Positions 56,275 through 64,000 of a DNA stretch of 64,000 nucleotides are shown here, piece after piece. Position numbers and translations under genes: made by a program. Origin of the DNA: Eopsaltria australis (taxonomy: Eukaryota; Chordata; Aves; Passeriformes; Petroicidae); NCBI GenBank assembly GCA_034509425.1, contig JAVTVJ010001143.1:262001-326000 (forward strand). The letters run 5' to 3'. The notes under the pieces were generated by a model. The model did not search any database, had not been told where the DNA came from, and saw only the letters and a list, made by a program, of their open reading frames with translations. Every line of letters starts with the position of its first letter. Position 1 is the stretch's first letter.

Positions 56275-56391
56275 ATGTCCCAGGCCGGGTTGGACGGGGC
56301 TTGGAGCAGCCTGGGACAGTGGGAGGTGTCCCTGCCATGGGTGGGATGGGACTGGATGGGCTTTAAATCCCAAACCATTCCGGGATTCTGT
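56275..56391 (+). mobile_element. CR1 LINE 3'-end fragment
   Basis: Sense-orientation CR1 tail: GGACGGGGCTTGGAGCAGCC, TGGGACAGTGGGAGGTGTCC, CTGCCATGG, GGACTGGATGGGCTTTAAAT, CCAAACCATTCCGGGATTCTGTG. The terminal ATTCTGTG resembles the short terminal repeat of CR1. Same family as the minus-strand piece 3 kb away, in opposite orientation. Confidence 0.8.
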
Positions 56392-57125
56392 GCCCCCATT
56401 GCATCCCTGCCTCCTCCTGCTGCCTCTCCAGCGCCTCCTGCACAGAAGGGAACTCAAAGGAGGCCAAAAGCCACCTGAGAAGGACACAGAACCCTCAGAA
56501 CCAGGCCCAAATCTGCTCTGCAGGACCAATTTCTGGGTGTCCTGCTCTGCTTTGCTCCTTGGGGGATCCACGGCCCCTCTGCCCTGCTCTGCTGTGACCA
56601 AGGCACCTCCAGGCCCCTCATCACATCCCACGGGGTGAGGAGACACCAGCAAGAGCAGGTTGGGGAGATTAATCTCCCAAAGGAGCTACAAATTCAGCAG
56701 AAATGTGTATTTGGAATGCTACATGAAGTGGGAAGTGTTTAATATATAAAATACTGAGCTTGAGAGCAGCCCCGATCTCCCCCAGCCCTTCTCCCCTCCC
56801 CTGGAGCAGCACCTGGGGCTGATCCCACCAGCACCCAACAAACCTGGGCCAACAAACACCCCAAATCCACCCCAGCACAGCCCTGAGCCTTCCCAAGGCC
56901 GCAGCTGCAGGGAGAAGGCAAAAACCAAACGGGATCAAACCACCCCAAACCCAGAGAACCACAACAAAAACCCCGGAGAGGAGCGAGGTGCCAGCACAGC
57001 CACAGCTGCTGCTCTGGTGCCTCACCAAAAAAAATCACTCAAATTAATACAACACCAAAAAAGCCTCCAATTTCAACAAAAACCCCAAAGAAGTTTCTGC
57101 TGCAGAGGATCCCGGCCGGACTCAC

Positions 57126-57183
57126 CACACAGGAGGGAGGAGGAGAAGGTGGCCAAGGACTCGAAGATGCTGTTGGATCCCAT
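57126..57183 (-). CDS. RUNX3: RUNX3 distal (P1) first coding exon
   Basis: The ATG at 57183 opens a 19-codon peptide, MGSNSIFESLATFSSSLLC, plus one base (G), followed by the donor GTGAGT at 57125-57120. The G joins AC at 45915, giving Asp and then PSTSRRF, exactly as in P1 isoforms of the Runx family. Recalled human RUNX3 P1 is also 19 residues and begins MASNSIFDSF. Length, phase and the SNSIF core agree, while the second half (LATFSSSLLC) is clearly diverged. The ATG has A at -3 and G at +4. A long pyrimidine tract (minus strand, about 57200-57270) ends in CAG at 57196-57194, only 10 nt before the ATG. It could be promoter sequence or a 3' splice site for an upstream untranslated exon. The transcription start was not determined. 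P1 usually drives expression in haematopoietic cells. Confidence 0.85.
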
Positions 57184-57300
57184 CCTGTGGGCCCTGCAGG
57201 GGGAAGAGGAGGGCTGGGAGAGGCGGCAGCGAGGAGGAGAAAGAGGAGGAAGAGGAGGAGGAGGAAGCCCAGGTAGGCCAGGCTCTGTGGTCGCTGTCAC
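57184..57300 (-). promoter_or_regulatory. RUNX3: Region immediately upstream of P1 ATG: pyrimidine tract and RUNX site
   Basis: The gene strand carries ACCACA (57291-57286; a TGTGGT site), then about 70 nt of CCTCCT/CTTCC pyrimidines ending CTGCAG at about 57199-57194, 10 nt before the ATG. Runx P1 promoters typically have RUNX sites near the start, which suggests autoregulation. The tract may instead be a 3' splice site. CpG is low, as expected for P1. Confidence 0.45.
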
Positions 57301-58555
57301 CCCGGTGTCAGCGGGGCCTCGGTGGGGCTGTGGCTTTGGGGTGCTGGGCTTTGGGGTTCTTCTTTTCCTGCACATCTTCCTTTAACTGATAATTTTATGG
57401 TTTGGAGCTGGGAGGGCTCGCTCGGAGCCGGGGCTGAGCAGAGGGGAGGTTCCTCCCTAATTAATGGAATTGTTGCCTTCCCACAAACGAAGCAAAGAGC
57501 CCAGGGATCCCTTAATTGGGGGATTGAGGCAATAACCCACCCACAGGCCGTGCGTTTCTCCCTTTTCCCCCACATTCAGCACTTGTCTGGAGCCTCCCAG
57601 GGGTTTGTGCGCCCCACGTGTGGGGATGGAGGGTTCCTCATCCCCAGGATTTGGTGGGAATTGGGATTAAGCAAAGAAATAGGAAGCACAAGCAGCAGAA
57701 AGAACAGCTCTGGATGCAGGAAGGGCACCAAGGAAGGTGGAGAGGGATGGAGAGGAGGAAGAGGAGGAGGAAGGCAGCAGGTACAGCTGATCTGCTCCGT
57801 GCAAATGACAGAAATTCATTATTAAATATATTTTTTAAGCAATAAAACCAATCTGTGATAAAGTGATAAAGTAATAATGGCATAGAACAAGCACAGCCAG
57901 GGCTTCTCATCATTCCCACGCCAGCCACAAAATCAACCTTCATCCCAAAATTTCTCATCCTGCCACTTCCAAAACGTGTTTTTTCCCTCATGTGGGGCTT
58001 TAAACCAAAGTGCTCCTGATCACTGCAGCAGTCAGGGGTGAGGGGGGTGCCAGGGCTCCAGGGTGGGTGATCCAGGGATGCTTCCTGTGGGGCAGTGCCA
58101 GCACATCAGGGAGATTGAAGTGGCACACTGAATTCCATCGAGAGGAGACGCATGGACATCCCCAAGGATTCAGTGCCCGAGCTCCAAAATTCCTGCCCGA
58201 AGGAGGAAGAGGCTCCAGAGCGATTCAAGACCCCAGAGCCGCTTTAGGAGCCCAGGGCTGGCCAGGGCAGGACCCTCTGCCCGAGCCACGAGGCCACAAA
58301 GCCACATCCCCACCCCAGCGCCGGGCCCGGCGTTCCCAGAGCCGTGGGAAAGCAGGCATGTGATCCCTGAGATCCCTGTGATCCCTGCGTCCCCCCGGTC
58401 ACGACCCAGCAACAACTCCCGGCTGTGTCCGAGCCTCTGCCGGCGCTCCCGGCCGGCGCCAGTGCGCTCTGGGAACGCCGGGGCCGGGCACAAAGCCGGG
58501 ATTGTGACCCCACGGCCCGCGCAGCCTGGAGCGGGGATTGGCCTCGGGAACGCTC

Positions 58556-58790
58556 CGTCCATCCATCATCCATCCCTGCATCCCTCCTTCCCTCCTTCCC
58601 TCCTTCCATCCATCATCCATCCCTGCATCCCTCCATCCCTCCTTCCATCCATCCCTCCATCCATCCATCCCTCCATCCATCCCTCCATCCATCCTTCATC
58701 CATCCATCCATCCATCCATCCATCCATCCCTCCATTGATCCATTGATCCATCCATCCATTCCTCCATCCATCCTTCATCCATCCATCCTG
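58556..58790. repeat. (CCAT)n tetranucleotide repeat
   Basis: CCATCCATCC with CCCT and CCTT interruptions, 235 bp, about 1.4 kb upstream of the P1 ATG. Confidence 0.92.
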
Positions 58791-58846
58791 GCCCCAGGCA
58801 GTGCCAGGTGTGAGGGGTGAGGGATGGAGTCAGGGACGTGCCACCC

Positions 58847-59078
58847 CGGAGGTGACAGCCAGGCCGGGATGGAGGTGACAGCCAGGCTGGGATGGAGAGG
58901 AGAACCAGGCCAGGATAGAGGTGACAGCCAGGCCGGGATGGAGGTGACAGCCAGGCCGGGATGGAGGTGACAGCCAGGCTGGAATGGAGAGGAGAATCAG
59001 ACCAGGATAGAGGTGACAGCCAGGCCGGGATGGAGGTGACAGCCAGGCCGGGATGGAGGTGACAGCAGGGCCAGGATT
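58847..59078. repeat. 23-bp minisatellite GGAGGTGACAGCCAGGCCGGGAT
   Basis: Ten units, with two GGAGAGGAGAAYCAGRCCAGGAT variant units placed at regular intervals, suggesting a higher-order unit duplication. Confidence 0.9.
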
Positions 59079-59970
59079 TCCACCCCCGCAGGGCCAGCCC
59101 CAGGCCGGGTCACACTGCAGTCACACGAGCAGGGCAGGGCGGTCACAGCCGTGCCCTCTCCCTGACCCAGCGGTCACGGGCACCGCGGGGAGGGCCGGCA
59201 GTGACCCGAGGTGACAGCAGCACCCCCGGGCTTCGGCAGGTTGGGGACATTTCCCAGCCGAGCAGGGCCCGGCGGTGCCCACGGCGCTGGAGCCGCTCCC
59301 AGCCCCGCCGAGGGAGAGTCCGAAAATCCCCCAGAGCTCGACCCATCCCCGGAGCACGAGGAAATTCGCTTCTCTTTTTGGGCTTAAACGCGACTGAAGC
59401 AGCTCCGGGACCATGGAGCCACGGCCCCTCCCCGGCTCGGCCGCCGCTCTCGGGCAAAAACAAACAATTGACGGCAGAAAAGGGGAATTTCTGTGTCTGG
59501 CTGAGGTCTCGCGGCGTGCAGGCTCCAGGGAGAGCTTCCTGCAGAAGTTGGGGTGTCCCTGGGGGTGTCACCTCGAGGGGCACCTGCCGGACAGGAGGGG
59601 CGGGGGCGGACAGGGCTGGGGTCAACTTGGGGGTCTCAGCAGGGTCACAATCCCGTTTTTTCCCTCGTAAAATCCTCACTGCCCTTGGTAGGAGACGCTC
59701 AGAGACGCTCAGAGCTCAGCACAGGCTGACAAAATCCGTCCCTCACACCCTGCCCTGCCCGGGGAGAGGAGGGTTTGTGTAAAACACGCAAATAACGGGC
59801 CTGTGGTGCAGGGGAAAGGTGGGAATTGCACCTCCCGAACTGGAATTTCTCATCCCACACCGCTGCTTTGAGGGTTTGATCCATGGGACTTTTCAATTTT
59901 AAAATCCAGATCAGAAAGCTGGGAATATTTTAACATGTGGGGTCACAAAATAGTAGGAAAAAACCCAAAT

Positions 59971-60140
59971 TATTATTATTATTATTATTATTTATTATTA
60001 TTGTTATTATTGTTATTATTGTTATTATTGTTATTATTTTAATTTTTATTAATTTATTTTTATTTTTATTTTTATTTTTATTTTTATTTAAATTTTTATT
60101 TTATTTTTATTTTTATTTTTATTTTTATTCTTTATATTAT
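59971..60140. repeat. (TTA)n and (ATTTTT)n tract
   Basis: A TTATTATTG block followed by ATTTTT hexamers, 170 bp of almost pure A/T. Confidence 0.92.
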
Positions 60141-60614
60141 TGATAATAATTATTATTTTCATATAGTAATTAAACTGTGGAAGAGAGACCTTGAGTGACC
60201 CAGAGGCTTCTTACTGTACTTAAATATATATAAATACATAAATACACACATGCAAGAGCACATATATAAAGATATAAATATAAATACGTGTATTTGAATT
60301 AAATTTTAATTCGATTGAATTACTGCCTGCCCTTCACAGAGCATCCCACACTGGAGGTGTCTCCACTGAGAAGATTCACATCTTTTTTCATCAAAAACCT
60401 TGAGCTTAAAAAGGCCGTTTTTTGTAAAAAAAAAAAAAGCCAAAGTTGGAGCTTGGCTGAGATTCAGCTTTTTTTCCACAAAAACCTCATTTTTCCCACC
60501 CGTTTCTTTCGCTTTTAAATGCAAAGTTTCGCCTCCATCCTTCAGCTGAAAACTCCTGAAATCTGGGCTTGTTTTTGTCCCCAGGGCACCCAACTGTGAA
60601 GGTCCGGATGTCCC

Positions 60615-60985
60615 CAAAAACGCCTGGGGGTCCCTCTGAAATTCTGGATGTCCCCAGGAAGGTCTGGGGGCCCTCGGGAAGTTCTGGGGGTCCCTATGAA
60701 TCCCTGGGGGCGTCCTTGTGAAGGGCTGGATGTCCCCAAAATTCTGAAGGCCCTTGTGTAGGTCTGGAGATCCTCGAGAAGTTCTGGGGGTCTCTGAAAA
60801 GGGCTGGGGGTTCCCATGAAGGGCTGGGGGTCCTTCTAAAGTTCTGGGGGTCCTTCTGAAGGGCTGGGGGTCCCTCTGAAGGGCTGGATGTCCCCATGAG
60901 GGGCTGGGGGGTTCCATGGAGGTCTGGAGGTCCCTGAGAAGCTCTGGATGTCCCCCCGAAGGGCCGGGTGTCCCCATGAGGGGCT
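60615..60985. repeat. 20-bp minisatellite CTGGGGGTCCCTCTGAAGGG
   Basis: About 18 units alternating GGGGGTCC and GGATGTCC versions, 0.37 kb. It underlies a 233-codon minus-strand frame. Confidence 0.88.
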
Positions 60986-61074
60986 CTGCTGGTGGCTCTG
61001 GGGTCACACCCCACTTTTACCTTTCAGACCCCAAGAAGCAGCAGCGCTGGGGACAGCAGGGACAGCAGGGACAG

Positions 61075-61235
61075 GTGTGTCCCCATCTCCTGTCTCTGTC
61101 CCCATCTCCTGTCACCGCCTGTCCCCATCTCCTGTCTCTGTTTGTCCCCATCTCCTGTCTCTGCCTGTGCCCATCTCTTGTCTCTGTTTGTCCCCGTCTC
61201 CTGTCGCCGCTTGTCCCCATCTCCTGTCCCCCCGG
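61075..61235. repeat. TGTCCCCATCTCCTGTCTCTG repeat
   Basis: Seven units of about 21-24 bp, TGTCCCCATCTCCTGTC plus a variable 4-7 bp. Confidence 0.88.
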
Positions 61236-61728
61236 TCGCTTTCACGGAACCCCCCTGTCCCCCGCGGTCCCCCCCGGTCCCTCGGGTTTCCCAGAAGGGC
61301 CGGTCCGCCCCTCCGCCCCCAGCCCGGTTCCTGGAAGGTGCGAGGGGCCCTGGCGCGCTCCTTCCTTTCTCACCGCGCGTTTTTCGGGGCTTCTTTCTTT
61401 TCTTTTAAATTATTTTCTGTTTTTTTGGTGACACTTTCCTAGCAAGAGCTCGGCAGCAGCCGCGTCACGATGCGCCCGGGGCGGAAGCAGCGCTTGTCAC
61501 CAAGGAGGTGACAGGTGCCACCAGCCCGGCTTTGGCTACCGAGAACCCGGCTTTGGCCACCAAACCTCGGAGCAGCACCCGCGCCGGCGCTGGGAAAACC
61601 CTCCAGGGGCTTGGCGCTGGGAAAAATCCCCCTGTGGGGAGGTTTTTTAATTTTTTGGGGGAAAGGGGAAGGCGAGAAGAGAGGAAGAGGATGGGAGGAA
61701 GCGCCGCTCGCTCCGGCCGCGCTCGGGG

Positions 61729-61815
61729 CTCTATTTAAAGCGCAGACCGTGGGAACCTCCTGCAGACGTGCGGTTTGGGTTTGGGACTCGTGTCTTCGCT
61801 GCCGCCGGGTGAGTC
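61729..61815 (+). promoter_or_regulatory. TATA-like promoter candidate with downstream splice donor
   Basis: In a GC-rich patch, CTATTTAAAG is followed about 75 bp later by CCGGGTGAGTCACAG. That contains a consensus 5' splice site (G|GTGAGT) and an overlapping AP-1 site (TGAGTCA). The arrangement would fit a short untranslated first exon of a plus-strand transcript diverging from RUNX3. No coding exon follows. Confidence 0.3.
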
Positions 61816-62693
61816 ACAGGCACGGCAAGACAAGGGAGGAAAAGAAAGAAAGCAGAAAAAAAAATTTAAGAAATAAAATTATGTTTGAAAAGGAGAAAAA
61901 CAAAAAAAAAAAGCGCCCCCACGGCAGCGCCCAGCAGCGGTGATTGGTGCTGCTGATTCCCCGGCCCCGCAGAGCATCAGGGACAGATCTTTTCAAAGGA
62001 TAAAGCTCCAAAAAGGGCTTTTTTCCCTCCTCTTCAAACAGAAAAAATGTCACCTTTCTTAAAAAAAGAAAACAAGCAAACAAAAAAAAAACCCCAAAGA
62101 AAACCCAAAGCTGTTCCCTGGACTGGGATCCCCTGGGAGGGGCTGGAGGGGCTCAGGGCACCTGTGACCCCGAGGGGACCCTTGGGTGGCTCCGGGACCC
62201 CCGGGCACTGCAGGGGTCGAGAATTCCATCCCCATCCCCAGGGAGGGACCCTGGAGGTCCCAGGGTGGATTTGGGGCCATCCCCACACCAGGAGGGTCCG
62301 AGGTGACCCCATGGGGTGGACTCGAGGAGCAGGAAATTCCCATCCAGGGTTTCCAAAGTCCTTTTCCTTCAAGACTCACACATTTCCCTGCAGAGGGACC
62401 CAGCAGAGAGGGAAACTGAGGCACAACCCGCGGAGCCTTCCCCGTTATCCCCCCGGGGGCTCTGAGGCTCCAGCTGGAGCCACTCCGGCCGCCGGGGTGG
62501 CATTTTTGGGGGTGAAAATGCCCCTTTCTGGCTCTCTCGATGCCTTCAGGTGCGAGGTGTGAGACCCCTGAAGCTCCTGTCACCCTCCTGGCCACCCCTG
62601 TCCCAAAAGGAGCGAGGAGTGGCTCTTCCTGGGGACAACACAAAGCCACCCGCGGGGACTCCAGCGGGTGCTGGTGACGCAGCCGGGGGCTCA

Positions 62694-62766
62694 GGAGGGG
62701 CTGGGGGGGCACAGGAGGGGCTGGGGGGGCACAGGAGGGGCTGGGGGGGCACAGGAGGTTCTGGGG
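62694..62766. repeat. 20-bp repeat AGGGGCTGGGGGGGCACAGG
   Basis: Three perfect units and two flanking partial units; G-rich. Confidence 0.9.
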
Positions 62767-63496
62767 GTGCTCACACCTCCCCCTCAAGGCTCCCACTGAA
62801 ACGAAACCGCCCCGAGATTGAAATGTCGAATTCTTGTAATTCGCTCTGAATCACTTTGGAAGGGCCCCGTGTGCAGGTGACTCAAGCTGGAGGGGGGAAA
62901 AAACTAAAAATAAACCCCAGGGCCACGTTTCACTCGTTTTTTGGGGGTACCAGGGCAGGCTGGGCCACGTGGGGTATGGGTGACAGTGGTGGCAATGGGT
63001 GACACCAGCACAGAGGCAGGGCCAGAACAGCGAGCAGGCTCCTCTGGAAGGAAAAATCCACCCCAAATCCAGCTTCTCCCAGTTCCTGAGCGATTTTGAG
63101 AACTGCGAGAGAGCACGTCAAGGATCCAAACCTAAAAAGCAGATCAGAAAGGGAGAAAAAAAAAAAAGACAGCGAGGTTTGGGCTGGGAGGAAACGCCTC
63201 GTTTGAGGCAGCGACTTTTTTATGGTTTCAGGGTAGAAAGCACCGACTTTGAGTGCTGAAGCTGCTTCCCCCCAGCTGTCCGGGCAGCCTGAAGGGAAAC
63301 CCAAATTATCCGCACGACCCTGTGGGGCTGGACCTGCTCATCCCGCCCGGCGTGGGCAGCTCGGCCACCTTGGGGACATTGGGGGACCCTGGGGACAGCG
63401 GCGGAGCGGGGACAGGGATGGTGGCTCTGGCCCTGCTCTGCTTGGAAGGATTCGAAACTTGGCGGCCGCAGCCGCTGCTGAACTCGGCAGGAACCC

Positions 63497-63546
63497 TGTG
63501 GTGACACCGGCGGGGCTGCGAGTCCCTTATCAGTGACCCAGATAAG
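63497..63546. promoter_or_regulatory. RUNX plus paired GATA motif cluster
   Basis: TGTGGT (63497-63502), CTTATCAG (63526-63533) and AGATAAG (63540-63546) lie within 50 bp, about 6.3 kb upstream of the P1 ATG. The two GATA sites are inverted and close. Candidate haematopoietic element. Confidence 0.35.
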
Positions 63547-64000
63547 AGATGTGAAACCGGCCCCAACAGGGCTCGGGGACACGGCCCCGCCAGGGCCCGG
63601 GGCTGCGGGGAGCCCCAGGCCGCCTTTGGGGTGTCCCTGTGGGGTCACAGCGGAGCCCGAGAGCCACACCGGCCTGGGGGTGGCTTTTGTGCCCCAAAAC
63701 CACCGGGGCTTCGCTGCGGGGAGGGCTGAAGGGCTCGCCTTGGATCCCACCCACCCCACACCTCCTGCTCTGTGCCGGGGCCCGGAGGGAGCCCAAAGAG
63801 GCGTTTTTCCCCCCAAAATTGGAGCTGCACGAAATCCTCCCGTGCTCCCGGAATCGCCGCTTCCCCGGCGATGCCTCAGACGCTGCGAGGCCGCAGCCGC
63901 AGCAGCAGCGGAGCCGCCGCTCCCCAGGATCTCATAAACGCTTCCAACCGCGGCCGGAGCGATTCCTCGATCGCCAGCCCCACACTTTTCATTAGGAATT

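Larger units (their letters stand above)
57301..64000. other. Upstream flank of RUNX3 P1
   Basis: No coding exon was recognised. The stretch holds tetranucleotide and 20-24-bp tandem repeats (listed separately), an AT-rich simple block (59970-60300), a GC-rich TATA-like promoter candidate (61729-61815) and a GATA/RUNX motif cluster (63497-63546). Confidence 0.6.

Noticed and set aside
60306..61014. 233-codon minus-strand frame upstream of P1
   Set aside because: Derived from the 20-bp CTGGGGGTCC minisatellite; Pro/Gly/Ser-rich with no domain.

Overview
This is vertebrate nuclear DNA, almost certainly from a bird and most likely a songbird. Coding sequence is spread over short GT-AG exons. 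The spacers are GC-rich and full of minisatellites, as on avian microchromosomes. Two fragments (53101-53221 minus, 56275-56391 plus) match the 3' end of an avian CR1 LINE in a form I associate with passerines. No bacterial-type operons, phage or plasmid features are present.

The window is built around one gene on the minus strand, RUNX3, a Runt-domain transcription factor. I could reconstruct it completely: the distal (P1) first coding exon at 57126-57183, the proximal (P2) first exon at 45671-45931, two Runt-domain exons (44608-44764, 40257-40361), a middle exon (25359-25523) and the terminal coding exon (13470-13993). All junctions are GT-AG and all phases agree. The P2 product is 403 residues and the P1 product 417. 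The paralogue call rests on the SAAFPY-type start of the last exon, the [26 protein letters not shown] stretch and the TPIQ-G-TS junction, all of RUNX3 type.

Layout from low to high coordinate: 1-10359 is the region downstream of the gene, without recognisable exons. 10360-13469 is the probable 3' UTR, with a poly(A) signal, two 8-mer miR-130/301-type sites and a 36-bp minisatellite. Then come the last exon, intron 5 with a 70-bp repeat next to the splice acceptor, exon 5, the large intron 4, exon 4, intron 3, exon 3, a short intron 2, and exon 2 inside a CpG island of about 3 kb that contains P2. The P1-P2 intron (45916-57125) holds candidate regulatory islands and the CR1 pieces. Next are the P1 exon and about 6.8 kb of upstream DNA with minisatellites, a TATA-like promoter candidate and a GATA/RUNX motif cluster.

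The two promoters feed the same Runt domain and differ only in the N-terminus: MRIPV from P2, or a 19-residue P1 peptide. The terminal exon supplies the PPPY motif for WW proteins and the VWRPY tail for Groucho/TLE. The points most worth checking are the diverged P1 peptide and its acceptor-like leader, the repeats at the last acceptor and in the 3' UTR, and several AT-rich unique islands that look like conserved enhancers. Conservation itself could not be tested here.
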